A DNA stretch of 31,888 nucleotides, taken from the NCBI GenBank assembly GCA_001460835.1, contig CYKH01001747.1, positions 1 to 31,888 of the forward strand, in the 5' to 3' direction. The notes beneath the pieces are model-generated. The model saw only the letters and a list, made by a program, of their open reading frames with translations. It made no database searches and was not told the origin of the DNA. Positions 9,581-17,816 of the stretch are shown piece by piece (positions within the stretch are counted from its first letter, which is position 1; every line of letters begins with the position of its first letter). Position numbers and translations under genes: made by a program. Source of the DNA: Bodo saltans. Taxonomy: Eukaryota; Euglenozoa; Kinetoplastea; Eubodonida; Bodonidae.

Positions 9581-12500
9581 ATGTTGTTGCGTTGTCATAC
9601 TGCAGTATTATTTGGTCTTGGTTTGTTGATGAGAAAGGGAATGGCAGACTACGAAGATGAGTTTGAAAATGCGTCGGATGAGGAGAATAGTCGCTCAAAG
9701 CAACCTCCCCCAGTTGCAGCAACGGTAAAATTCCCAGCCACTGCAGTCGCTGTTCCTGTCCCCGTACCTGTTCCCGTGGCCGTTCCCGTGCCTGTGCCTG
9801 TCGCTTCGACAAAAGCGCCAATTCCTGCCCCGATCAATGTTGCCTCGCCTGTTGCACAAAAAACAGAAGCCGAGCGGGCAGTAGAGGCAGCGCTAGACAG
9901 TGGCATGTGGAAGAAACAATTTGACGCAGGATCCCAGAAGCATTACTACTTCCATGTACTGACAAAAGCAACAACATGGAACCTTGCTGAGGAGCTTGGC
10001 TTTGGAGAAAAGAAAGTTCCGTCGCTGGCATTGGGCTTCGGGAGTGACACAGGGTCCACTATCGTGTCCCCCCAAGAGAATCCCATTCTCTTGAAGCTCC
10101 CAGCAAAGTTCCGCTCCAACTCGATGTTTGGCGATGAGCCAGCTCGCAGTGCATCGCCTGAGGCAGATGAGGGAAGCTCCCCAGGCGTAAAGGATGACGG
10201 GGGCGGCAAGCAGTTTCAGCAACTTTCACGATTTCAAGCATTTGGGAGTGTTTCGCCTGCAGGTGGGACGGACGACGGCGCAGGTGATGAAGTGAAAGCA
10301 GATAGTCTCACGTCGTCCCCAACAGCCGTGCGCAGCGAAACACACCGTGCTGCCGCCGCTGCTCGCGAAGGCTTCCGCCAAGCGGTCAAACACCAGCCGG
10401 AAGCCACCGGCACACGTCCATCTGTTTCATTTGCGTTTGGTGCTGGTGGAAGTGAATCTGCCGTATCGGACCCTCGAGAGGACCCAGCCGATGGAAAAGG
10501 CGCTTTTGGGGAGTTCGCCGTGTTCAAGGCCTTCAACTCCGATCAATTTGCTGGGAGTGTCTCGGGCACTGGAAATGCTGAGGAAGCTGAGAAGCGCCAA
10601 TCGTCGCAGTTCCTTGCGGCTGCCAAGCAACCAACAAAAGCAGCAGACGCTCAGCCCACGAAGTCAGCGGACAAAGGCAACTCCGACGATTCAAGCAGTG
10701 CGTTTAGTACTGCATCGCAAGCAATCGCCAAGCGAGTCGTGACTCCTACAACTGTTGACCCGAAGGAACTACCTTCTGCCAAGACCGCTGGTCAAGAAGG
10801 TCCAGCTACCAACAATCATGCACAAAAGCGAGCACCACTGACGCTCCAAACTACTCTGTCACCAACATCGCCAATCCCTGCAGTATACGTTGCTCCCATG
10901 GCCACAATAAGCCCCGGTGTGACGCCTGCTGCTGTGAACCCCCAGCAGAAGCCGTCGGTGTTTTCAGTGCCACAGTTTTCTACGTACGTGGTGCCCACGA
11001 CGCGACATGAAGAACCGAACATGATGCCGCCAATTGCGATAGGCTCTCAGCCGTTAGTCCCGGACCGAGGCTTCGGGGCAGCATCTACAACAACAGCAGT
11101 CGCAAATCCGCCGGCAGTCGACTCCAAGCTCATCGAGTTGAGAGAAACGACAGAAGCAGTGGAACGTCTCGTGCGTGCATTTGCGCACCTAAGAGGCGTC
11201 GAACCGTCTCAGTCTGCGGCGGAAAGGGCAGCATCGTACGTAGCTGAGGCTGGTGCCAGAGGCCTCCACCAAACACAATTCAACAGCCGGAAGAGCGCCG
11301 CGAGGACGTTGACAACGAGCGAAGATCGAACTAATAGCAACGACCTTCTCTCCTCTCGTCGACGTGCCGAACATCAGTTTCTCATGCGAGGCACTCAAGA
11401 CCTGGGAGATCTCGGCATCCACAGGATGCATGAAGAGATGCTCGAGACTACAATCGTCGATTGTGTCTTGGACATGATGGCGAACGACTTCCAACGAAGG
11501 GTGATGCCGAAGAAACGTGCAGCAACATCAACCGCTGCGTCCTCATCTTCGCAGCCGTACCCTGCACGCCTCGAACGAGAATCCATCTCGCACGAAACGG
11601 TCACCATTGATCAGTACCGTAGGTTCACCGACCCCAATGCGGATGCATCGCTGCGAGGAGGAACATGGAAGCAATCCGCCACGACAGGCCTTACGCGGCA
11701 TGATCCGTACCAAGTGTTTGAGTCCCCCTTCACGACGTGGCGCTCCCCCCACGGTAGTAGCGGCTTGGGGGAGGGGGAGCAATCATTGGCGACCCTTGCT
11801 CACGAAGCGTTGAACAAGTACGTCCTGCGTCATCTTGTCTTAGGCACACTGCACCCACCACTTGTGCGGCTCATGTTGGTTGATTTGATGAGTGCCTGCA
11901 TGGACGCCGCTCTACGGTGCTTTGGCTCGGACGACTTATCGCCAGCATCGGTGCCTATGGTGTTGCTGAGGTTTGATGGTGCGGAAAAAGACGTTGCTCT
12001 CGCCACGCAAATTTGCCATGCGCTGCCGCTGGAGGTGATAGACACTGCCGACACTGCACGAGCATCGAGCACAGGTTCCTCGAGACGACGCGTGTTCCGT
12101 GTGGAACATTGGGTTTGTCGAATTCATATGCTAACCATTGTGAAAGTTCTGCAGTCGGCATTGCGCCAAGCGGAAGCGATAGATGCGGATGCATACCGGA
12201 CGTTCAAGGCGTCACGCGCAAATAGCAGCAAACGCAGTCCACGCAGTGCATTGCAAGACGGTGACAATGAGGTGTTCATTCCTCAAGAGCGATGTCTTTT
12301 CTCCGTGTTCACGGATCCAGATGCCCATGCTAGTGCATCGAGCGAAGTTCCCCAGACTGCGTCAAGTGCAGTGCCTGCTAGTGGTGGCAGCACGACCAAG
12401 AATTCCTCTCAGCTACGTGAGGCCATTGAGGCTCCATTGTCAGCCATCGTCGAGAGCATTGCGTCAATACTTCCAACACATCCCGTTTTTGATGTCAGAG

Positions 12501-12796
12501 AGTCGGAGTACGTTGGTGACATCGACCAACGCGAATGTGTCGTGGAGACCATAGGAGAACTCTTGCAAGACGTTGACATCCGCCGAGCGCTGGAAAAGAG
12601 AGCATCCCAAAAGCTCCTCGCTCGTGCGTTGAAGAGAAAGGAGGACAATGGCAACGGCTCTGCCACCAGACAAGGTGAACGCGACAGACGCGAAGAACAA
12701 TTGCGCATCTTGAGAGAAGCTGAAGACCGCGCCTCGAAGATGGTTGAGGAAATTCGTGCAGAAATGGCGGCGTCGAATCGGAATACAAAGAGATAG
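9581..12796 (+). CDS. WW-domain protein of unknown function
   Basis: A 1071-residue frame. A WW domain is visible at about residues 105-138: W110, the aromatic core KHYYFHV and the second tryptophan in ATTW (W133), followed by LAEELG. WW domains bind proline-rich peptides. Before it lies a Val-Pro dipeptide run (residues 58-75), a potential ligand-type segment in the same protein. The middle is long, low complexity and rich in Ser, Ala and Pro, with recurring F-x-x-F patches (FQQLSRFQAFGSVSP near 212; FAVFKAFNSDQFAGSVSG near 310). The C-terminal third is more ordered and ends in a charged helix (REEQLRILREAEDRASKMVEEIRAEM). No enzymatic domain recognised. Start uncertain: 9581 gives a hydrophobic first 16 residues, whereas the in-frame ATG at 9641 starts MADYEDEFENASDEE, which looks more natural. 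Confidence 0.8.
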   Translation: MLLRCHTAVLFGLGLLMRKGMADYEDEFENASDEENSRSKQPPPVAATVKFPATAVAVPVPVPVPVAVPVPVPVASTKAPIPAPINVASPVAQKTEAERAVEAALDSGMWKKQFDAGSQKHYYFHVLTKATTWNLAEELGFGEKKVPSLALGFGSDTGSTIVSPQENPILLKLPAKFRSNSMFGDEPARSASPEADEGSSPGVKDDGGGKQFQQLSRFQAFGSVSPAGGTDDGAGDEVKADSLTSSPTAVRSETHRAAAAAREGFRQAVKHQPEATGTRPSVSFAFGAGGSESAVSDPREDPADGKGAFGEFAVFKAFNSDQFAGSVSGTGNAEEAEKRQSSQFLAAAKQPTKAADAQPTKSADKGNSDDSSSAFSTASQAIAKRVVTPTTVDPKELPSAKTAGQEGPATNNHAQKRAPLTLQTTLSPTSPIPAVYVAPMATISPGVTPAAVNPQQKPSVFSVPQFSTYVVPTTRHEEPNMMPPIAIGSQPLVPDRGFGAASTTTAVANPPAVDSKLIELRETTEAVERLVRAFAHLRGVEPSQSAAERAASYVAEAGARGLHQTQFNSRKSAARTLTTSEDRTNSNDLLSSRRRAEHQFLMRGTQDLGDLGIHRMHEEMLETTIVDCVLDMMANDFQRRVMPKKRAATSTAASSSSQPYPARLERESISHETVTIDQYRRFTDPNADASLRGGTWKQSATTGLTRHDPYQVFESPFTTWRSPHGSSGLGEGEQSLATLAHEALNKYVLRHLVLGTLHPPLVRLMLVDLMSACMDAALRCFGSDDLSPASVPMVLLRFDGAEKDVALATQICHALPLEVIDTADTARASSTGSSRRRVFRVEHWVCRIHMLTIVKVLQSALRQAEAIDADAYRTFKASRANSSKRSPRSALQDGDNEVFIPQERCLFSVFTDPDAHASASSEVPQTASSAVPASGGSTTKNSSQLREAIEAPLSAIVESIASILPTHPVFDVRESEYVGDIDQRECVVETIGELLQDVDIRRALEKRASQKLLARALKRKEDNGNGSATRQGERDRREEQLRILREAEDRASKMVEEIRAEMAASNRNTKR
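9752..9805 (+). repeat. In-frame Val-Pro hexanucleotide-like repeat
   Basis: Degenerate copies of a GTN-CCN hexamer encode alternating Val and Pro, interrupted by single Ala codons, at residues 58-75 of the WW-domain protein. Synonymous third bases vary between copies, which argues that the dipeptide, not the DNA, is conserved. Confidence 0.75.
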
Positions 12797-12941
12797 ATAG
12801 AGAATCGCACCTTGTCGCAAAGCCTCGCCTACTGCTGACAATGGGCTGACTCGAACGAAAAATAGACAATCTGTTTCATTGAATCAAACCTGATAACTTC
12901 ATTGTTGTGAACACAAGGAGTCAACACTATTTATTGTCTGT

Positions 12942-12967
12942 TTTGATGACTTTTTTGTTTGCAACAG
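12942..12967 (+). promoter_or_regulatory. Putative trans-splice acceptor for RRP9
   Basis: A T-rich tract (12951-12960 is TTTTTTGTTT) is followed by CAACAG with AG at 12966-12967, 15 bases before the ATG at 12983. Confidence 0.65.
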
Positions 12968-12982
12968 TAAGAAGGGGATAAA

Positions 12983-14833
12983 ATGGAGGCAAAGAGAAAA
13001 TTGGAGAAGAAGAAGCTTGTGCACAGCGCTCTCGCCAAAAAGAAGAAGGCCCAAGCGTCCAATGGAGAGTCGATTGGCACTAAAATCTTGGATGTGGTGG
13101 ATCAAAGCACCATCGTGAAGAGCCTTGGTGATCACATTAACACTCGCATGCAGGAGATTGACTACGACGACGAAATCGATGAAGTCGAGTTTGAAGAGCG
13201 CACCCGTGCATTGAAGGCTGAGGCAGCAGAGAAGCTAGGAACCGCCCAACGGGACTTACGTACCGTCGCCTCAGAACTTGTTTCAAACAAAATGACGCCC
13301 CTCTTCGTCGGGCACAACCGTAATAGCATCACGTGCTGTGCTCAAATAGACGACCTTATGTGGTACGGCGACAAGACCGGTGCTGTGTACTCATACTCCC
13401 TCGCCACCCACGAAAAGCGCTTCATGACGCCTACTCTGGGAGGAGAAGTGCTCTCCATTGCCATCTCCGACACGAGAGGATTCAAAGTCAACCCAGGCCA
13501 AATGGAGCGATCCACCGTAGATCATAGCTGCCCGTCCTATGTGGCGGCAGGGTCGGGCGATGGCAATATCCATATCTGGAAGACCTTCACGTTGGAGTAC
13601 CTTGGCGCCTTGAAGCTTCATCGTACTGGTGTGACTGGCCTCGCTTTCCGTGCTGGAAGCAGCTCATTGTACAGCTGTAGTTTAGACTCCACTGTGCGAG
13701 TTTGGGCAGTAGCAGAAATGCTTGCGGTTGACCGCTTGTTTGGTCACCTTGGCCCGGCGCTCACCATCGCGTCCCTTCGCAAGGAACGTGCGGTGACTGG
13801 AGGCATGGATCGTAGCGTACGCTATTGGAAAATTGAGGCTGGCTCTCAAGTCGAATACGCTTCCGTTGGTGCCCCCACCGAATGCGTCGCCATGCTGAAT
13901 GATGATACGCTCGTTGCTGGCTCTGCCAACGGCCTCCTTGCAGTCTACGATGTGGGGAAGCTGAACCCTCTCTGCTCCGTCCCAGCTGCTCACGGGTCGG
14001 GCGATTGCGGTGATGGTACCGGTCTGGAGAAGGAGGCGCTCTCCTCACATCATCACATCCCTAGAGAAAACGCCCTTCGTAATGGAAATGGTATCATGGC
14101 CTTGGCTGCCCCGTCTAACGGCAACATCATCGCCACTGGAAGCTACGATGGTCTCGTGCGGCTGTGGGAGTTTGTCCCGCGATCGGCCGGTGGTGCTGGT
14201 AAGGAGCCAGCTCCAGCCCAACTGATTCCAATCGGCACGATCCCCCTGAAGGGTGTCATCTCTAGCATGTCCTTTTCCTCCGATGCAAAGCGCTTGATTG
14301 TTGTTACTGCAAAGGAGCCCAGACTGGGCCGTTGGGTCACCCGATCAGACTGCCTCAACGGAATCTACGTCTTCCCTGTAGGTGGGCTGAAGAACGCCCC
14401 CGCAGCATCTACGGTTGCCGATAATGCCACGCGCTTTGCCCCTCGCAAGGACGCAGTGAAGAAAGTTCCGCTCGTAGTGCCATCTCGCAAGCCTGCTGCC
14501 AACGAGGAAGATGAAGATGAGGACGAGGGTAATGCTGGCAGCAGAAGCTTTGACGACGAAGAGCAAATTGAGGACGATGACGACGGTGTTCCTGACGAGG
14601 ACGATCTGTTCGCTGTCGGGGAGCACGGTCAGCTCATTCTCAAATCCGTAGCCAAGAAAGCGGACGTGCGAGAAACCTCGAAGAAGCCAGTCTCTGCCAA
14701 GAAAAGCGGTGCGAAGGAGGCTAAGAGTGCCCATGTGGGAAAGATGAAGGACAGGAACCGCGTGAAGTCAACCAGCTCTGCTGCCGTGGCAACTGGTGAG
14801 AAGACGAAGAAGAAGAAGCGCGCAGCGAAGTAA
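12983..14833 (+). CDS. RRP9: U3 snoRNP WD40 protein RRP9 (U3-55K)
   Basis: RRP9 binds the U3 box B/C region in the nucleolar small-subunit processome, which processes pre-rRNA for the 40S subunit. The protein has a basic N-terminus, a helical segment (about 60-95) and then a WD40 propeller starting near residue 110 (GHNRNSITCC). Recognisable family segments are GVTGLAFRAGSSSLYSCSLD, VRVWAVAE, LFGHLGPALTI, AVTGGMDRSVRYWKI, IIATGSYDGLVRLWEF, and the diagnostic end IPLKGVISSMSFSS with RLGRW before an IYVFPV strand, which matches the human RRP9 C-terminus well. At 616 residues it is longer than the human protein (about 475). The extra part is a C-terminal acidic run (about 510-545) and a Lys-rich nucleolar-type tail. 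A further U3 protein, MPP10, lies 5 kb downstream. Confidence 0.92.
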   Translation: MEAKRKLEKKKLVHSALAKKKKAQASNGESIGTKILDVVDQSTIVKSLGDHINTRMQEIDYDDEIDEVEFEERTRALKAEAAEKLGTAQRDLRTVASELVSNKMTPLFVGHNRNSITCCAQIDDLMWYGDKTGAVYSYSLATHEKRFMTPTLGGEVLSIAISDTRGFKVNPGQMERSTVDHSCPSYVAAGSGDGNIHIWKTFTLEYLGALKLHRTGVTGLAFRAGSSSLYSCSLDSTVRVWAVAEMLAVDRLFGHLGPALTIASLRKERAVTGGMDRSVRYWKIEAGSQVEYASVGAPTECVAMLNDDTLVAGSANGLLAVYDVGKLNPLCSVPAAHGSGDCGDGTGLEKEALSSHHHIPRENALRNGNGIMALAAPSNGNIIATGSYDGLVRLWEFVPRSAGGAGKEPAPAQLIPIGTIPLKGVISSMSFSSDAKRLIVVTAKEPRLGRWVTRSDCLNGIYVFPVGGLKNAPAASTVADNATRFAPRKDAVKKVPLVVPSRKPAANEEDEDEDEGNAGSRSFDDEEQIEDDDDGVPDEDDLFAVGEHGQLILKSVAKKADVRETSKKPVSAKKSGAKEAKSAHVGKMKDRNRVKSTSSAAVATGEKTKKKKRAAK

Positions 14834-14981
14834 CAACTGAGATCAATGAGAAACAAATCATAACTTGTTTATTGAGTTCCCGCTTAATCAAACGGCCAAT
14901 TGTGTGAGAGCCGTGTTTAGTTCGTCACAAGAACAAATTCAAAAATGTAATACTTCAACATGTTGCTACACTTGATGTGAA

Positions 14982-15018
14982 CCTCTTCACGTGTTATCTC
15001 TTGTTCTTGTACAACCAG
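14982..15018 (+). promoter_or_regulatory. Putative trans-splice acceptor
   Basis: A pyrimidine-rich stretch ending in CTTGTACAACCAG gives AG at 15017-15018, with a second AG at 15021-15022, about ten bases before the ATG at 15032. Confidence 0.5.
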
Positions 15019-15031
15019 CTAGCCCCTCATT

Positions 15032-16468
15032 ATGCCGAACGAAACCATCACTAACTTTTCAAAACGAAGTGAGTTACTTGCCACTGTCGTTTCAAATGAG
15101 AGGGATCGAATGCAGTGGCTCGACGATGCTCTAGAGCAGCTCACCCAACTGAATCAGAACGGAAACGTCGACAACAGCAAAGCTCTCGTCCCTGCAATTC
15201 CACGGGAGATTCCCTTGTCCAACTCCTGGTTATCGACGCATCCTAACGGACTGCAAGATGACAACGCTGTCTCGCAAAGACTTAACGAGCTTCACGAAAG
15301 TCTTTTGGAAAGAAAGCGTGTCAATGATGCATTGCGTCGAGAAGTGTACGGGTGGCACCAACGTCACATTGTGCTGAGTCAATCATATCGCAACTTACAG
15401 AAGCATCGCACAGCATCAGAGCAACAGCGCCAGCAGCTTGTGGGGTCACTTGCCTCCGTTGAAAAAATGCTGCAGCTGTGGAAAACGCAACTGTCGCACC
15501 TGAGCGCCTCCCGAGAGAGCCAGTCTGGTGAGAGTTCACCCAGTGCTGCTGTACGAGCAGAGGAGCGAGAACTTGAGCGCTCGTTACGGGAAGCCGAGGA
15601 CCGCGTCAACGAAGTGCGCAGCAAGCGTGCAGCGTTGGAGAGTAAGCTGAGTACCTCGCGTGAGGAGCTTCAGGACTGTGATGCGGACATTGAGCGGCTG
15701 AAAGAGCGCTATCAGCGAGAACTTCACAGCCGCCGCAGTACTGGCGAGTCGCAAAGTCCCCCAGTGGAAGACAACGTCATTGCAGCGTCATCAGCGCTAA
15801 GAAAAGAGATTGAGACGCTGGAAACGAATTTAGAGCAAGCAAAGCGCCAGCAATCTCGGTTTCTCAACAGCTACACTGCGAAGTTTATTGCAGCGACAAT
15901 GTTCCCGCCCTCAGATAGGCTTCCCGCTCACATGGAGCGAAGAATTCAAGAACTCCGGGCACAAAGCGAAGACGTTCATAAAATTTCGGAGGCGATGGAA
16001 CTCCTAAAGTCCACAATTGTTCACTTCGACTCGGACCTCAAGAAACTACGCACCGTTCAAAGGCTTGTGGAGGGGGAGCTGGAGAACGTCTTTAAGGTCA
16101 GTCACAATGAGTTGAAAGTTGTCGTCACCATGTGCCTGCCAAAGGAGGATGTTAGGCGATTCTCCCGAGCAGGTCACACAGGCGAGGAGTGGCCTCTCAC
16201 CCAACACATGCTCGAGGAGAAGTTCCCTGCCCACAAACTGGAAACTGTCAATGAGGCGCTTCAGCACATGGTGGTGGCATGGGACGGCATGTCCCAAGAC
16301 TCCAAGGCGCGGCTGACAACGGCACAAGACGTTGTGGTCAACGCGCATTTGTTGTTTATGATTGCGTGCTACGTATCGCTGAAGCGAACGCAGAAATGGG
16401 CCCTGAAATACCAACAAGTGATGGATACCCGCCTCCCACGAGCAGCAGGAGGAGCGGGGTACTTTTGA
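15032..16468 (+). CDS. Coiled-coil protein of unknown function
   Basis: A 478-residue protein I cannot assign. Residues about 85-160, 175-232 and 255-285 have the charged, Leu/Glu/Arg/Gln-rich composition of coiled coils (for example ERELERSLREAEDRVNEV and SALRKEIETLETNLEQAK). After about residue 350 the sequence becomes a compact helical region with Trp and His residues (EEWPLTQHMLEEKFPAHKL) and ends RAAGGAGYF. This layout, two or three coils followed by a small globular end, is common in cytoskeletal and flagellar proteins, but no specific family motif is visible. The ATG at 15032 follows the acceptor signal directly. Confidence 0.75.
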   Translation: MPNETITNFSKRSELLATVVSNERDRMQWLDDALEQLTQLNQNGNVDNSKALVPAIPREIPLSNSWLSTHPNGLQDDNAVSQRLNELHESLLERKRVNDALRREVYGWHQRHIVLSQSYRNLQKHRTASEQQRQQLVGSLASVEKMLQLWKTQLSHLSASRESQSGESSPSAAVRAEERELERSLREAEDRVNEVRSKRAALESKLSTSREELQDCDADIERLKERYQRELHSRRSTGESQSPPVEDNVIAASSALRKEIETLETNLEQAKRQQSRFLNSYTAKFIAATMFPPSDRLPAHMERRIQELRAQSEDVHKISEAMELLKSTIVHFDSDLKKLRTVQRLVEGELENVFKVSHNELKVVVTMCLPKEDVRRFSRAGHTGEEWPLTQHMLEEKFPAHKLETVNEALQHMVVAWDGMSQDSKARLTTAQDVVVNAHLLFMIACYVSLKRTQKWALKYQQVMDTRLPRAAGGAGYF

Positions 16469-16556
16469 CCAACCGATTCAACGCGCGACGCATCTTGTAC
16501 TTGTACAGTCAACAACAAATAATCAATTAATGAAAGAATAACAACTGACTGTCTTT

Positions 16557-17525
16557 ATGGAATGTGTGATCCCATTGATTGCTCCAACAACAGCGAAGGT
16601 AATTTACCTGATGGCAACCGAAGGTGAACAAGTCCATCGTGAAGCTAGCGATGACTCGCCAAGCCAACCAGCATTGGAGACGGCAGCTCCAGCAAAGAAA
16701 GCGCGCTTCTCTAACAATAACGCACAGTCCGCCGCGATGCAGCGGTACCTTGCTGAAGAAAAGGCGTTCAGATCGAGCCGAAGGCAGTGGTCAAAGCCCA
16801 GCAATTGTTTCAAAGCAATCAACCCGCGCGAAATTCCTGAGCACCGATCTCCTTCAGTAGATTTGGCATACAACGTGAAGAACGATACGATTGAAACCAT
16901 TAGCAAGAAAGAAGCTCGTCGAGCATCAGCTGCATTTCTTGTGAAGTCCCCAAATCGATCGCCCTCCCCCCAGCACGCTGCGAGTGAAGGCGACAAACCA
17001 CACGATGTTGTGGCAAGCCAATACCGCACTCGTGAGCCGAAGAAGCATATTATCGGTGTGGCCAACACAGTATTCCGGAGCACGACGCCAAGACTGCACG
17101 TGCCCCCTCCCCTTACCATCGCCCAAACTCAATTCAACTCGACTAGGCCTGTCAAATCTCCGTCACGAGGTGCTGTGGCGATGATCTCTAAGTCTCCACG
17201 CTTCCACAAAGACCCAGTCGTCCTGTGTGATGCTGTGTACGACGTAGATAAGAAACGTACCTCCAAGTCGCCCTCCACTTGGGCAATCAGCAAAAGCCCT
17301 CAGCGTCCTATCGTCAACGGCACGCTGAAGGTCGCTGATGCCAACGCACCGGTGCCCATGTCGTCCCCACGTTGCATTACCGACATCAATTTTGCTCTGA
17401 GGAAGCGCAGCGGCGCCGGCTCTGTGTTCCACTCTATTACGCCGCGGTTTACAACGCCTCGCGAGGCGGCTCCCCCAGTTGGCTCCTATACATCTAAGTA
17501 CATCTCCCATGGAATGGTCGCGTGA
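16557..17525 (+). CDS. Ser/Pro-rich repeat protein, possibly flagellar/microtubule PG-repeat type
   Basis: The frame is 322 residues. The true start is probably the in-frame ATG at 16611 (MATEGEQVHREAS, 304 residues), because the likely acceptor AG at 16592-16593 lies downstream of 16557. The protein has recurring [S/T]-P-R/N/Q units: FLVKSPNRSPSP, VFRSTTPRLHVPPP, AMISKSPRFHKDP, AISKSPQRP and VFHSITPRFTTPREAAPPVGSY. Several are paired with an isolated Tyr (LAYNVK, SQYRTR, AVYDVD, GSYTSKY). This resembles a degenerate sperm-tail PG-rich (SHIPPO-like) repeat, in which a ...PRF... segment precedes a PGPGxY motif. Such proteins line microtubules of axonemes. The assignment is inference. The SP motifs could also be phosphorylation sites. 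Confidence 0.7.
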   Translation: MECVIPLIAPTTAKVIYLMATEGEQVHREASDDSPSQPALETAAPAKKARFSNNNAQSAAMQRYLAEEKAFRSSRRQWSKPSNCFKAINPREIPEHRSPSVDLAYNVKNDTIETISKKEARRASAAFLVKSPNRSPSPQHAASEGDKPHDVVASQYRTREPKKHIIGVANTVFRSTTPRLHVPPPLTIAQTQFNSTRPVKSPSRGAVAMISKSPRFHKDPVVLCDAVYDVDKKRTSKSPSTWAISKSPQRPIVNGTLKVADANAPVPMSSPRCITDINFALRKRSGAGSVFHSITPRFTTPREAAPPVGSYTSKYISHGMVA

Positions 17526-17717
17526 AGGTCGCTGGAGGCCGCTCGTACGTGGGGAAGAAGTGAATCCACCAAAATGCTGCGGCCTCACACTTCTTACTCT
17601 TCTGTGACGAACTGATTTACCCATTTAGCCGTCGGAGCATCTTGACATTGAACGAATTTTGTTGAGTTCGCTCAAAAAATACTTTGTTCCCGTATGAAAC
17701 AATTGATGAAGTGAGTA

Positions 17718-17743
17718 TTTCCCTTCTCCGCTGCATCTCTCAG
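17718..17743 (+). promoter_or_regulatory. Putative trans-splice acceptor for the PUS1-like gene
   Basis: A pyrimidine-rich tract (17718-17740) ends in CTCTCAG with AG at 17742-17743, which gives a predicted 5' UTR of about 73 bases without an ATG before 17817. Confidence 0.6.
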
Positions 17744-17816
17744 ACAGAAATTCACACAAACACACATACACAGACTGAACAGGCTCACATAACTCGCTGT
17801 AAAACGAACGACAATA

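Noticed and set aside
14834-15031. tRNA or other structured RNA in the spacer
   Set aside because: No B-box-like GGTTCRANNCC or cloverleaf was seen here or in the other spacers; only UTR-like sequence and a splice-acceptor tract.
16590-16615. Possible cis-intron donor (GAAGGTAATT) before the Ser/Pro-rich gene
   Set aside because: No matching branch/acceptor structure that improves the gene is visible, and cis-introns are very rare in kinetoplastids; trans-splicing at AG 16592-16593 explains the leader.
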